Origin: Flavivirga eckloniae
GTDB lineage: Bacteria; Bacteroidota; Bacteroidia; Flavobacteriales; Flavobacteriaceae
Assembly: GCF_002886045.1 (NCBI RefSeq)
Contig: NZ_CP025791.1
Location: 3,859,001 to 3,923,000, forward strand
Direction: 5' to 3'
DNA length: 64,000 nt
The notes under the pieces: generated by a model
Databases searched by the model: none
What the model saw: the letters and a program-made list of their open reading frames with translations, nothing else
Told to the model about the DNA's origin: nothing
Position numbers and translations under genes: made by a program
In this document: piece after piece, positions 1 through 8,761 of the stretch
Layout: every line of letters begins with the position of its first letter
Position numbering within the stretch: position 1 is the stretch's first letter

Positions 1-813
1 GCCATACAGGGAGTAAAAGGATCTTTTCATCATATTGTGTCTCAGCAATTTTTTGACGAAAATGTCGATGTTATAGAGTGTTTAACCTTCGATAAGGTCG
101 TAGATTCTTTAATTACGGAAGAATGCGATGCCGCCATTATGGCCTTGGAAAACTCTATAGTAGGGTCGATTATTCCTAATTACGCATTAATTGATACTTA
201 CGGTTTGCACATTGTTGGCGAGCATTATCTGGACATTCAGCATAACTTAATGGCTTTGCCGGGGCAGAAGATAGAAGATATTAAAGAAGTGTATTCGCAT
301 CCCATGGCATTGCTACAATGTAAGGAGTTTTTTAAGCAATATCCGCATATAAAATTGGTGGAAGATAAAGATACGGCAGAGGTGGCACAACGTATACAGG
401 AAAAAAAGCTTAAAGGAATAGGGGCTATTGCCAGTGTTATGGCTGCAGATATATTCGAGTTAGATGTTTTGGCAGCCAGTATTCAAACTATAAAGCACAA
501 CGAAACACGTTTTGTTATTGTGAAGCGAACAAATTCGGAAGTTCCGGAAAATGAGATGAACAAAGCGTCGGTTAAATTTGAAAGCGATCATAAGCGAGGT
601 AGTCTCGCGGCTATTCTTAATGTAATGAGCGATTGCAAGCTAAATCTAACTAAAATTCAATCCCTACCAATAATTGATGAGCCTTGGAAGTATGCTTTTT
701 TTGTTGATATTACTTTTGACGAATATATAGATTTTAAAAAATCGAAATCTATAATAGATATTATGGGCGAAGGGTTTAAAGTGTTGGGAGAATATAAAAA
801 TGCTAAATTATGA
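1..813 (+). CDS. pheA: Prephenate dehydratase, 5' end cut by the window
   Basis: This enzyme decarboxylates and dehydrates prephenate to phenylpyruvate, the committed step to phenylalanine, in the cytoplasm. The reading frame is open from base 1 and begins with AIQGVKGSFHH, the usual start of the dehydratase domain, so the true start lies just upstream and the GTG at 37 is internal. The second lobe contains the catalytic Thr-Arg-Phe motif (NETRFVIV, around base 510). From about base 570 to 790 there is a C-terminal ACT domain (GSLAAILNVMSDCKLN), the site of allosteric phenylalanine feedback; its ESRP-like motif reads IQSLP here. The stop overlaps the next gene by 4 bp (ATGA), so translation is probably coupled. 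No chorismate mutase domain is visible; that activity sits on the fourth gene of the operon. Confidence 0.93.
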   Translation, partial: AIQGVKGSFHHIVSQQFFDENVDVIECLTFDKVVDSLITEECDAAIMALENSIVGSIIPNYALIDTYGLHIVGEHYLDIQHNLMALPGQKIEDIKEVYSHPMALLQCKEFFKQYPHIKLVEDKDTAEVAQRIQEKKLKGIGAIASVMAADIFELDVLAASIQTIKHNETRFVIVKRTNSEVPENEMNKASVKFESDHKRGSLAAILNVMSDCKLNLTKIQSLPIIDEPWKYAFFVDITFDEYIDFKKSKSIIDIMGEGFKVLGEYKNAKL

Positions 814-1955
814 TTGAAGCAGCAAACAGATTGCAAACGGTAGAGGAATATTACTTTTCAAAGAAATTAAGAGAAGTAAGTTTCCTTATAAATAGCGGTA
901 AACCTATTATTAATTTAGGGATTGGTAGTCCGGATTTACAGCCGCCAAAAAGGGTTGTAGAGGCTATAAAGGAAGGTTTGCTGGCTCCTAATGCACATAA
1001 ATATCAGAGTTATCAAGGTTTGCCAGAGCTAAGAGATGCTATCGTTGGATTTTATAAAGAGCATTTTTCGGTTTCTTTAAGTGCTTCAACAGAGGTTTTA
1101 CCTCTAATGGGAAGTAAGGAAGGGATTATGCATATTTCAATGGCCTATTTAAATGAAGGAGATGAGGTATTGATTCCAAATCCAGGATACCCAACTTACC
1201 AATCTGTTACAAAATTAGTAGGAGCAAAACCTGTTTTTTACGAACTGGATGCTGCTAACAATTGGTTGCCGGATTTTGAAGCTCTAGAGCAATTGGATTT
1301 GAGCAAGGTAAAACTAATGTGGGTAAACTATCCGCATATGCCAACTGGAGCAACGCCAAATACATATTTGTTTGAAGAATTAGTAGCATTTGCCAAACGT
1401 CATAATATTTTAATAGTTAATGATAATCCGTATAGCTTTATATTAAATGATGCTCCAAAAAGCATATTAAGCGTTACAGGAGCAAAAGATGTTTGTTTAG
1501 AGCTTAACTCGCTAAGTAAAACCTTTAATATGGCTGGCTGGCGCGTAGGTATGGTTGTTGGAGACAGCAAGCATATAAACAATATTTTAAAGGTGAAGAG
1601 TAACATGGATTCTGGTATGTTCTATGGGATTCAAAAAGGAGCTATTGAAGCTTTAAAATGTTCAGAAATGTGGTTTGTTACATTAAATAGCGTGTACAAA
1701 CGACGTCGCGATTTAGTTTGGCGATTAGCAAAAGCTTTAAACTGTACTTACGATGAAAATGCAACGGGGCTTTTTGTTTGGGCTAAATTACCAGAAGGGA
1801 TTAAAGCTGAAACATACATAGATGAGGTGTTAAAAAATAAACATGTATTTATTACACCGGGAACTATTTTTGGGAGTAAAGGCGAAGGGTATATCCGATT
1901 TTCTCTATGTGCGCCAACCGAAGTTTTAGAAGAAGCTATAAAACGAGTTGAATAA
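810..1955 (+). CDS. Class I/II PLP-dependent aminotransferase of the aromatic amino acid operon
   Basis: A 381-residue fold-type I aminotransferase. Visible landmarks are INLGIGSPDL near the N-terminus, the PNPGYPTY segment, NYPHMPTGA (the usual NP-x-N-PTG loop in variant form), DNPYSF, and SLSKTFNMAGWRVG, whose Lys-237 should form the Schiff base with pyridoxal phosphate. Family members act as aspartate, aromatic or LL-diaminopimelate aminotransferases. Lying between pheA and tyrA, it most likely transaminates phenylpyruvate and 4-hydroxyphenylpyruvate, or prephenate, in the last steps of Phe/Tyr synthesis; that substrate is inferred from position. The ATG overlaps the pheA stop by 4 bp, which fixes the start. 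The 119-bp gap to tyrA contains a short intergenic repeat. Confidence 0.88.
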   Translation: MIEAANRLQTVEEYYFSKKLREVSFLINSGKPIINLGIGSPDLQPPKRVVEAIKEGLLAPNAHKYQSYQGLPELRDAIVGFYKEHFSVSLSASTEVLPLMGSKEGIMHISMAYLNEGDEVLIPNPGYPTYQSVTKLVGAKPVFYELDAANNWLPDFEALEQLDLSKVKLMWVNYPHMPTGATPNTYLFEELVAFAKRHNILIVNDNPYSFILNDAPKSILSVTGAKDVCLELNSLSKTFNMAGWRVGMVVGDSKHINNILKVKSNMDSGMFYGIQKGAIEALKCSEMWFVTLNSVYKRRRDLVWRLAKALNCTYDENATGLFVWAKLPEGIKAETYIDEVLKNKHVFITPGTIFGSKGEGYIRFSLCAPTEVLEEAIKRVE

Positions 1956-2010
1956 GTATTTTGTTTGTTATAAACAGTGATATAGAAAAGTGTAAATAAT
2001 AATTGATATT

Positions 2011-2051
2011 TCTTCCCTGCTTGTGCTGAGCGTAGTCGAAGTATGGGAAGA
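2011..2051. repeat. Short intergenic repeat with GTGCTGAGCGTAGTCGAAG core
   Basis: A 41-bp element between the aminotransferase and tyrA, bounded by tcttccc (2011-2017) and gggaaga (2045-2051) as inverted ends. Its core TTGTGCTGAGCGTAGTCGAAG recurs at about 4090-4110 inside another intergenic element, and a degenerate inverted form (TCGACTACGCTT) occurs near 46261. It lies within an apparent operon, so it may form a hairpin in the polycistronic message. Confidence 0.6.
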
Positions 2052-2074
2052 AGCCTCAAAAGAGACAGATAGGA

Positions 2075-2926
2075 ATGAAAAATATATACATTATAGGGGT
2101 TGGTTTAATTGGCGGTAGTCTTGCTATAGATATTAAAAAAAATAATCCGGAAACGGTTATTCATGGTATTAGTAGGAAGCAAACAACGCTTGATGAAGCT
2201 TTGTCGCTTAATCTAATCGACAAAAAAGCAACTTTAGATGATATTGATAAAGCCGATTTAGTCATTATATCTATTCCTGTAGATGCTACTGTAAAAATGT
2301 TGCCGACCATTTTGGATAAGATTCATGATTCCGGATTGGTTGTAGATGCCGGTTCTACTAAATTGGATATATGTAAGGTTGTTGAAGATCATCCTAAGCG
2401 TAGAAATTTTTTAGCGATGCACCCTATTGCTGGAACAGAGCATTCGGGGCCTAGTGCAGCCATGAGCGGTTTGTTTAAGGGAAAAACAAACATTGTTTGC
2501 GAAGTTGAAAAAACAGCATTCAAGCTTCAGGAAAAGGCTCTAAAGCTTTTTGCTGATATAGGTATGCGTATGCGCTACATGAACCCAGAAGCACACGATA
2601 AACATATAGCCTATATGTCTCACCTGTCACATATAAGCTCATTTATGTTAGGTAAAACGGTGATAGATAAAGAGAAAAACGAACGGGATATTTTTGATAT
2701 GGCAGGTAGTGGATTTGCTTCTACCGTTCGTTTAGCAAAGAGTTCTCCGGAAATGTGGACGCCTATTTTTAAACAAAATAAGGAAAATGTTATCGAGACT
2801 TTAGAAGAGTATATCGATAACCTGAAGTTGTTTAAGGAGCTTATGGAAAAAGATGACTTTGAGGCAGTTTATAACGAAATGAAAAATACGAATCATATAA
2901 AACAAATTTTAAACGGAATAGCTTAA
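2075..2926 (+). CDS. tyrA: Prephenate dehydrogenase
   Basis: A 283-residue enzyme that oxidatively decarboxylates prephenate to 4-hydroxyphenylpyruvate for tyrosine synthesis, using NAD(P). The N-terminus carries a Rossmann nucleotide-binding motif, GVGLIGGS at residues 8-15. The middle contains MHPIAGTEHSGPSAA, the substrate and catalytic-histidine region of the TyrA family, and the all-helical dimerisation domain follows (HLSHISSFMLG, FDMAGSGFASTVRLA). There is no ACT domain and no fused chorismate mutase, so feedback control probably acts on the neighbouring enzymes. It is the third gene of the aromatic operon, 21 bp upstream of the DAHP synthase fusion. Confidence 0.93.
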   Translation: MKNIYIIGVGLIGGSLAIDIKKNNPETVIHGISRKQTTLDEALSLNLIDKKATLDDIDKADLVIISIPVDATVKMLPTILDKIHDSGLVVDAGSTKLDICKVVEDHPKRRNFLAMHPIAGTEHSGPSAAMSGLFKGKTNIVCEVEKTAFKLQEKALKLFADIGMRMRYMNPEAHDKHIAYMSHLSHISSFMLGKTVIDKEKNERDIFDMAGSGFASTVRLAKSSPEMWTPIFKQNKENVIETLEEYIDNLKLFKELMEKDDFEAVYNEMKNTNHIKQILNGIA

Positions 2927-2947
2927 ACGGCTAAATATTGAGTAAAA

Positions 2948-4030
2948 ATGGAGAATAAAAAAGAAATGAGAAACTGGTTGGATGCATTAAATTTAGATCA
3001 TCCTTTGGTTATTGCAGGACCTTGTAGTGCCGAAACAGAAGAGCAAGTATTAAAGATAGCTCATGAGTTAAAAGACACAGACGCTAATTATTTTAGAGCA
3101 GGTATTTGGAAACCAAGAACAAGACCAGGAATGTTTGAGGGTGTTGGTGCATTGGGTTTAAACTGGCTTAAGAAAGTAAAAGAAGAAACCGGGATGAAAA
3201 TTTGTACAGAAGTAGCTAATGCTGCCCATGTAAAACTAGCTTTAGAGAACGATGTAGATCTGTTATGGATTGGAGCACGTTCTACTGTGAGTCCGTTTAT
3301 AATGCAAGAAATTGCAGATGCTTTAAAAGGTACAGATAAACCTGTTTTGATAAAAAACCCTGTTAACCCAGATTTATCATTGTGGTTAGGAGGAATAGAA
3401 AGAATATATAAATCTGGAGTTAAAAACATAGGAGCTATACACAGAGGGTTTTCATCTTACCAAAAGACCAAGTATAGAAACATACCAGAATGGCAATTAG
3501 CTATTGAGTTTCAAAATAAATTCCCAGATATCCCTTTAATTTTAGATCCGTCTCATATTACCGGTAATCGCGAAATGATTTTTGATGTATCGCAAACGGC
3601 ATTAGATTTAAATTACGATGGATTAATGATTGAAACACATCACGATCCTGAGAACGCATGGAGTGATGCTGCACAGCAAGTAACACCTTCTAAGTTGATA
3701 CAAATCATGAAAGATCTTAAAATTAGAAAAGAGACCGACGCAGAAGCAGAATACAACAATGCCTTAAATAATTTAAGAGCTCAAATTGATATTGTAGACC
3801 ACGATATTATTAGTTTATTAGGAAAACGAATGATAGCCGCAGATGGAATTGGAGCGCTTAAAAAGAAAAAAAATGTTGCTGTATTACAGTCTAAACGTTG
3901 GAATGAGATTTTAGGAAAAATGGTTTTAGAAGGAGAGGAGCACGGACTTAGTGAAGAGTTTATCTTAAGAATGTTTAAAGCGATTCACCAAGAATCTATT
4001 AACCATCAAGAGAAGATAATTAACGGTTAA
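2948..4030 (+). CDS. Bifunctional 3-deoxy-7-phosphoheptulonate synthase / chorismate mutase type II
   Basis: A 360-residue fusion of the first shikimate-pathway enzyme and the branch-point mutase. Residues about 15-265 form a KDO8P/DAHP synthase type I-beta barrel, with LVIAGPCSAE at the start, RAGIWKPRTRPGMFEG for phosphoenolpyruvate binding and DPSHITGNREMI near the barrel end. Residues about 270-355 form an AroQ-type helical chorismate mutase (LRAQIDIVDHDIISLLGKRM, then KRWNEIL). It thus condenses PEP with erythrose 4-phosphate and also rearranges chorismate to prephenate, the substrate of pheA and tyrA in the same operon. Fusion of an allosteric mutase to DAHP synthase is known in Bacteroidota and allows prephenate to inhibit pathway entry; that inhibition is not shown by this sequence. 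It is the last gene of the operon. Confidence 0.92.
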   Translation: MENKKEMRNWLDALNLDHPLVIAGPCSAETEEQVLKIAHELKDTDANYFRAGIWKPRTRPGMFEGVGALGLNWLKKVKEETGMKICTEVANAAHVKLALENDVDLLWIGARSTVSPFIMQEIADALKGTDKPVLIKNPVNPDLSLWLGGIERIYKSGVKNIGAIHRGFSSYQKTKYRNIPEWQLAIEFQNKFPDIPLILDPSHITGNREMIFDVSQTALDLNYDGLMIETHHDPENAWSDAAQQVTPSKLIQIMKDLKIRKETDAEAEYNNALNNLRAQIDIVDHDIISLLGKRMIAADGIGALKKKKNVAVLQSKRWNEILGKMVLEGEEHGLSEEFILRMFKAIHQESINHQEKIING

Positions 4031-4054
4031 AATAATAATCGATTAGTGTATAAA

Positions 4055-4199
4055 AAAGAGAGTGTCTAAAAAGTGTCATTCAGAGCGGCTTGTGCTGAGC
4101 GTAGTCGAAGCAAGCGAAGAATCTCGTTAAATCATATCTATTACGAATTAATAAGATTCTTCATTTCATTCAGAATGACACTTTTTAGACACTCTCTTT
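4055..4199. repeat. MITE-like element or bidirectional terminator with 27-bp perfect terminal inverted repeats
   Basis: Bases 4055-4081 and 4173-4199 are perfect 27-bp inverted copies (starting aaagagagtgtctaaaaag). Between them lie a copy of the TTGTGCTGAGCGTAGTCGAAG repeat core and a smaller inverted pair (gaagaatct near 4116, agattcttc near 4154). The 145-bp element sits between two convergent genes, so the hairpin could terminate both. The size and the GAG-x-x-TGTCTAAAAAGT end resemble a non-autonomous transposable element. I see no clear target-site duplication. Confidence 0.65.
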
Positions 4200-4220
4200 C
4201 GTTTTTATAGAAATGAAAAA

Positions 4221-4673
4221 CTACTTGTTGTTTCTCTTAAAAATATAACGCGTAATAAAAATACCCTTACCATCGTCTTTCCCGCTATCGCTTTCTACAG
4301 CGCTTGTAATGAAAGCTAACTCCCAACCTTCTTCAACCATAGTGTTTATTTTAGAGGATATTACGGCATCGTTTGCTGCGATATTCTGGAAACGGATACC
4401 TCCAATGTTGTAGAAGTTTAATAATTTAGTTTCGTCAAAATCCTTAACTCTAATATTTCCACGTTTAGATTTATTACGAGTATTATCTTCAGCAGTTTGG
4501 GTACTGGTATATTCTTTATAATCTTTTTTCTCATTAGCACTAATAATTCTAGAACGCCCAAGGCCATTGGGAACAATAGATTCTACACTGGTAACAACTT
4601 TGTACTCAACTTGAGCGCTAGCGTCGATAAAAGAAAATAACGCAATGGTAAAAACTAGTAGTAATTTTTTCAT
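4221..4673 (-). CDS. Small secreted protein with a DUF4177-like C-terminal segment
   Basis: A 150-residue protein of unknown function. It opens with a signal peptide (KKLLLVFTIALFSFIDASAQ), so it should be periplasmic or outer-membrane associated. The C-terminal segment (MVEEGWELAFITSAVES followed by FITRYIFKR) resembles the small DUF4177 fold, in which a helix ends in GWEL before two beta strands. The middle is rich in charged and Asn/Thr residues. It is the only gene on this strand between the aromatic operon and rsgA and has no partners. The function cannot be inferred. Confidence 0.7.
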   Translation of the reverse strand: MKKLLLVFTIALFSFIDASAQVEYKVVTSVESIVPNGLGRSRIISANEKKDYKEYTSTQTAEDNTRNKSKRGNIRVKDFDETKLLNFYNIGGIRFQNIAANDAVISSKINTMVEEGWELAFITSAVESDSGKDDGKGIFITRYIFKRNNK

Positions 4674-4759
4674 CTGTCGGAGATTTTTATGATTAATAAT
4701 GACCGTTTAAACAACATTTATGCCAAAAAAAATATTTTTAAGTTATATTTTTGAAAAAT

Positions 4760-5710
4760 ATGACAGGACTCGTTTATAAATCTACAGGAAGTTGGTATAC
4801 CGTTAAAACCGATTTAGGCCATACTTACGAATGCCGCATAAAAGGAAAATTCCGTATAAAGGGTATTAAGAGTACAAACCCAATAGCGGTAGGTGATGTT
4901 GTAGATTTTGAGATTGAAACCTCTAATAATCAAGAAACCGGCATTATAAATAATATTCACGACAGAACCAATTATATTGTTAGAAAATCGGTTAACCTAT
5001 CCAAACAAACACATATCATAGCTGCTAATCTAGATCAGGTTTTTTTAATGATTACGATTAATAACCCGCCTACATTAACCAGTTTTATTGATCGGTTTTT
5101 GGTAACAGCTAACGCATATTCCATTAAAACGGTGTTGTTGTTTAACAAAATTGATGTGTACGACGAGGAAACACTTTTAGAAGTAAAGTATTTAGCGCAT
5201 ATATACAGGAAAATAGGATACGAATGCATAGGTGTTTCTGCTAAAACAGGAAAAAACATAGAGAAAGTAAAGGCGTTAATGCACGATAAGGTTAGTATGT
5301 TTTCGGGACATTCTGGGGTAGGTAAATCAACTCTGGTAAATGCTATAGAACCAACTTTAAATATTAAGACAAAAGAAATTTCTACACAACATATGCAAGG
5401 ACAACATACCACAACCTTTGCAGAAATGTTCGATTTAAGTTTCGGAGCAAAAATTATTGATACACCGGGTATAAAAGGTTTTGGAGTAGTCGATATGGAT
5501 AAGGAAGAAGTAGGAGACTATTTCCCCGAAATATTTAAATTAAAGCAAGACTGTAAGTTTAATAATTGTCTGCACGTGCAAGAGCCGAAATGCGCTGTTA
5601 AAAAAGCACTGGATAATGATGAAATAGCGTTTTCGCGTTACAGAAGTTATATGCAAATAATTGAAGGGGAAGACGAACATTATAGAACTGATAATTGGGA
5701 TAATTCGTGA
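4760..5710 (+). CDS. rsgA: Ribosome small-subunit-dependent GTPase A
   Basis: A circularly permuted GTPase that assists late 30S subunit maturation and is stimulated by the ribosome. From the ATG at 4760 it is 316 residues; an in-frame TTG at 4751 is less likely because the family usually begins MTG-x-VYKSTGSWYTV. The N-terminal OB fold (KSTGSWYTV, CRIKGKFRIKGIKSTNPIAVGD) is followed by the permuted G motifs: NKID (G4) comes before GHSGVGKST (G1), then DTPGIKGFG (G3). The C-terminal zinc site is C-x4-C-x-H-x5-C (CKFNNCLHVQEPKC). A TATTTTTG box at 4746-4753 lies immediately upstream and would give a very short or absent leader if it is the promoter. Confidence 0.93.
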   Translation: MTGLVYKSTGSWYTVKTDLGHTYECRIKGKFRIKGIKSTNPIAVGDVVDFEIETSNNQETGIINNIHDRTNYIVRKSVNLSKQTHIIAANLDQVFLMITINNPPTLTSFIDRFLVTANAYSIKTVLLFNKIDVYDEETLLEVKYLAHIYRKIGYECIGVSAKTGKNIEKVKALMHDKVSMFSGHSGVGKSTLVNAIEPTLNIKTKEISTQHMQGQHTTTFAEMFDLSFGAKIIDTPGIKGFGVVDMDKEEVGDYFPEIFKLKQDCKFNNCLHVQEPKCAVKKALDNDEIAFSRYRSYMQIIEGEDEHYRTDNWDNS

Positions 5711-5712
5711 TT

Positions 5713-5743
5713 AGTGTTCAGTGTTCAGTGTTCAGTGTTTAGT
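5713..5743. repeat. 7-bp tandem repeat AGTGTTC, about four copies
   Basis: Three perfect AGTGTTC units, then AGTGTTT and AGT, lie just after the rsgA stop. The unit is the reverse complement of the 7-bp unit repeated more than ten times at 41114-41188, so both arrays belong to one family of simple intergenic repeats. Confidence 0.85.
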
Positions 5744-5794
5744 AATTGGTTGGCAGTGTTTTGTTTTAATAAATAAAAAATCCTTTTAGCGTTT

Positions 5795-6247
5795 ATGAAA
5801 GTAGTTATTCAAAGAGTTTCAGAAGCAAGTGTAACTATCGAAGGAGAGAACGTGGCATCTATTTCGAGCGGGCTTTTAATTCTTTTAGGTATAATTAATG
5901 AGGATACAGCAGAAGATATTAAATGGCTAACCAATAAAATTGTAAACCTTCGCATTTTTGGAGACGAAAATAATGTTATGAATAAATCCCTGTTAGATGT
6001 TAATGGCGAAGCTATAGTGGTAAGCCAATTTACATTGCATGCCGCTACAAAAAAAGGAAACAGACCAAGTTATATTAAAGCAGCAAAACCAGATATTGCA
6101 GTGCCGCTTTATAACAGTTTTGTACAACAAATGGAAAGTGGTTTGGGTAAAAAAGTACAAACCGGACAATTTGGAGCCGATATGAAAGTGGCATTGCTTA
6201 ACGACGGTCCGGTAACTATAATAATCGATTCTAAAAACAAAGAATAA
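5795..6247 (+). CDS. dtd: D-aminoacyl-tRNA deacylase
   Basis: A 150-residue protein of the usual DTD length, which hydrolyses D-amino acids from mischarged tRNA and so keeps D-residues out of proteins. The N-terminus MKVVIQRVSEASVTI is typical. The catalytic and chirality-sensing motifs are present: SQFTLHAATKKGNRPS for the SQFTL motif and NDGPVTI for the Gly-cisPro motif. Its stop codon shares one base with the start of the following DUF457 gene (TAATG), so the two are probably co-translated. A cytoplasmic proofreading role next to rsgA fits a translation-linked cluster. Confidence 0.93.
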   Translation: MKVVIQRVSEASVTIEGENVASISSGLLILLGIINEDTAEDIKWLTNKIVNLRIFGDENNVMNKSLLDVNGEAIVVSQFTLHAATKKGNRPSYIKAAKPDIAVPLYNSFVQQMESGLGKKVQTGQFGADMKVALLNDGPVTIIIDSKNKE

Positions 6248-6783
6248 TGGCATCTGTATTTGGGCATAGTGTAGTCGGTTTTACATTAGCCAAAATTATA
6301 GATGAGCACAATTCAAAATGGCTAATAGCATTAGCAATACTATCAACAATACTTCCAGATTTAGATGTTGTAGGCTTTAAAATGGGTATTCCATATTCAC
6401 ATCCTTTGGGGCATCGTGGTTTTACACATTCCATATTATTTTCAATGGTATGGGCTTTTGTTTTAATGATTACCCTAGGTAGAAAGCATAAACTTATTTG
6501 GTTTTGCGTTATTTTTTTGTCAACGCTCTCACATGGTATTTTAGATGCCATGACGTCTGGAGGTATGGGTGTTGGTTTTTTTATTCCGTTTAATAATGAT
6601 CGTTTTTTCTTCCCGTTTAGAAGTATTCAGGTATCACCAATAGGTGTAAAGGAATTTTTTACAGAATGGGGTGTGAAAGTATTGTTTAGTGAATTTAAAT
6701 ATGTTTATATTCCATCTTTTTTTATATTAGTTGTAAGATTTTTAATTTATCGATTAAAGGGTGTTTTTTACGACAAAAACTGA
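6247..6783 (+). CDS. DUF457/YdjM-type metal-dependent membrane hydrolase family protein
   Basis: A 178-residue membrane protein. The N-terminus has GHSVVGFTLAK, followed by the family signature of conserved His and Asp residues (ILSTILPDLDVVGF, then HPLGHRGFTHS) that is thought to bind a metal near the membrane surface. Further hydrophobic segments follow (FSMVWAFVLMITLG, IWFCVIFLSTLSHGILDAMTSGG, IPSFFILVVRFLIY). The family is annotated as a putative inner-membrane metal-dependent hydrolase, but its substrate is unknown. Its ATG overlaps the dtd stop by one base. Confidence 0.82.
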   Translation: MASVFGHSVVGFTLAKIIDEHNSKWLIALAILSTILPDLDVVGFKMGIPYSHPLGHRGFTHSILFSMVWAFVLMITLGRKHKLIWFCVIFLSTLSHGILDAMTSGGMGVGFFIPFNNDRFFFPFRSIQVSPIGVKEFFTEWGVKVLFSEFKYVYIPSFFILVVRFLIYRLKGVFYDKN

Positions 6784-6846
6784 TTTTTCTCATATGTTAG
6801 CAGGTCAAATAAAGATATCTTTAAAGTCTAAAAGCTATATAACCAT

Positions 6847-8757
6847 ATGATTGTAAAAAAAATAATGAGTGCTCTCATTTTGCTCATTAGTCTCTCTGTT
6901 ACCTCACAAGAAAACCTATATACAAGCTATACAATTCCAGCAAACCTTAAAGAAAAAGCAAATGCAGTGATTCGATCTAACGATGTCCATATTTCGTTAA
7001 GGTCGTCGAGAGAAATGCATGTTAAGGAAAAAAGAATTATTACCGTATTAAATAAAAAAGGTGATAGAGATGTTAGGGCTTACTTGTATTACGATAATAA
7101 TCTGAAGATAAAAAACTTAGAGGTTTTGGTTTTTAATAATTATGGTAAAGAAATTAAAAAAATAAGGAAAAACGATTTTAAAGATGTTAGCGTTGTTGAT
7201 GGTATTACACTATATTCAGATTCAAGAAAAAAATATTTAGAGTATACCCCAATTGAGTATCCTTATACAATAGAATTCACCTGTGAGGTTATAAGTAATA
7301 ATACGGCATTTATTCAACCCTTTATACCAGCTAACGGATATTTTTTAAGTGTTGAGAAAAGCACTTATACTATTGATTTTCCAGAAAATATAACCATTAG
7401 AACTAAAGAGAAGAACTTTGAAACTTTAGATTTAGTAAAGGAAGAGCTTGCTGGAAAAATGACTTATGAAGTTAAAAATATTGAAGCTGTTAAGCCCGAA
7501 GCGTATAGTCCAGCAGCTGTTAATATGTCTCCTAAAGTATTAGTCGCTTCAGAACAATTTACATTAGAAGGAGTACCTACGCAAGTAGAAAATTGGAATG
7601 ATTTTGGGAAATGGATGTATCACGATTTGATAAAAGATACATACGATTTGCCGGCAGGTACTGTTAGTATGATTCAGAATTTGGTAAAGGATGAACCAGA
7701 TGATGTTGCAAAAGCAAAGAAAATATATCAATATGTACAAGATAAAACGCGCTATATAAGTGTTCAAGTTGGTATTGGCGGTTGGAAACCTTTTAATGCA
7801 TCAGAGGTTGATAAATTAGGCTATGGAGATTGTAAAGCCTTAACAAATTATACTATGTCACTTTTAAAAGCTGTGGGAATTAAATCTAATTATTCAGTTG
7901 TATATGCAGGGCGTTCTCAGAGGAGTTTAGAGAAGGATTTTGCTGCAATGCAAGGAAATCATGTTATTCTTAATATTCCTCAGGAGAGTAATGAAGATAT
8001 ATGGTTGGAATGTACAAGCCAAAAAGTGCCTTTTGGTTTTATAGGTCATTTTACAGATGATAGGGACGTATTGGTAATAACACCAGAAGGAGGTACAATA
8101 CAGCATACAAAAAAGTATAATACAGAAGAAAGTGTTCAGCAGATAACAGGTAGTTACACTATTTCGAATGAAGGCGCTATTAATGCTAATGTGAATATAA
8201 GCTCAAAAGGAATACAATACGATGATAAGTATTGGTTAGAGTCCAAAGCAGAAAGAGATCTTGATAAGCATTACAAAAAAAGATGGGGATACATCAATAC
8301 TATTAAAATTAATAGTATGAACATTACAAACAATAAAGAAGCGATCGAGTTTGTTGAGGATGTAAGTTTCCAGGCAACCAATTATTCCAAAAAAATAGGA
8401 AATAGAATGTTGCTTACACTTAATGCTTTAAACAGAAATACAGATATACCAGATCGATATAGAAATAGAAAGCACCCTCTTAAAATTAAGAGAGGTTTTA
8501 CAGATATCGATGAAGTTGAAATAAAACTGCCTCAAGATTATAAAGTAGAATCCAAACCAAATAATAAAACTATCGAAAACAAGTTTGGGAGCTATAAGGC
8601 AGAAGTAACTGTTAAGGATGAAAATATACTTATTTACAAACGAGAGTTTATAGTAAAAGATGGTCAATTCCCCAAAGAAGATTATGAAGCATTCAGAAAT
8701 TTTTATAAAGAAGTTAACAAACAAGACAACGCTAAGGTTGCCCTAATCAAAAAGTAA
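6847..8757 (+). CDS. DUF3857 and transglutaminase-like domain protein, catalytic triad present
   Basis: A 636-residue exported protein. A signal peptide (MSALILLISLSVTSQE) is followed by a DUF3857 beta domain (about residues 40-240) and a transglutaminase-like cysteine-protease fold (about 275-420). Putative catalytic residues are Cys-329 in YGDCKALTN, His-372 in GNHVILN and an acidic residue in WLECTSQ. The last 200 residues form a DUF3858-like beta domain. Family members are periplasmic or surface proteins of Bacteroidota with largely unknown substrates, perhaps peptide or polysaccharide remodelling. The next gene, 4 bp downstream, is a paralogue lacking the triad, so the two products may act as a pair. 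An in-frame internal ATG a few codons downstream is also possible as the start. Confidence 0.85.
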   Translation: MIVKKIMSALILLISLSVTSQENLYTSYTIPANLKEKANAVIRSNDVHISLRSSREMHVKEKRIITVLNKKGDRDVRAYLYYDNNLKIKNLEVLVFNNYGKEIKKIRKNDFKDVSVVDGITLYSDSRKKYLEYTPIEYPYTIEFTCEVISNNTAFIQPFIPANGYFLSVEKSTYTIDFPENITIRTKEKNFETLDLVKEELAGKMTYEVKNIEAVKPEAYSPAAVNMSPKVLVASEQFTLEGVPTQVENWNDFGKWMYHDLIKDTYDLPAGTVSMIQNLVKDEPDDVAKAKKIYQYVQDKTRYISVQVGIGGWKPFNASEVDKLGYGDCKALTNYTMSLLKAVGIKSNYSVVYAGRSQRSLEKDFAAMQGNHVILNIPQESNEDIWLECTSQKVPFGFIGHFTDDRDVLVITPEGGTIQHTKKYNTEESVQQITGSYTISNEGAINANVNISSKGIQYDDKYWLESKAERDLDKHYKKRWGYINTIKINSMNITNNKEAIEFVEDVSFQATNYSKKIGNRMLLTLNALNRNTDIPDRYRNRKHPLKIKRGFTDIDEVEIKLPQDYKVESKPNNKTIENKFGSYKAEVTVKDENILIYKREFIVKDGQFPKEDYEAFRNFYKEVNKQDNAKVALIKK

Positions 8758-8761
8758 AAAA

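Noticed and set aside
37-39. GTG at 37 as the start of pheA
   Set aside because: The frame is open from base 1 and the upstream residues match the normal start region of the dehydratase domain, so the gene begins before the window.
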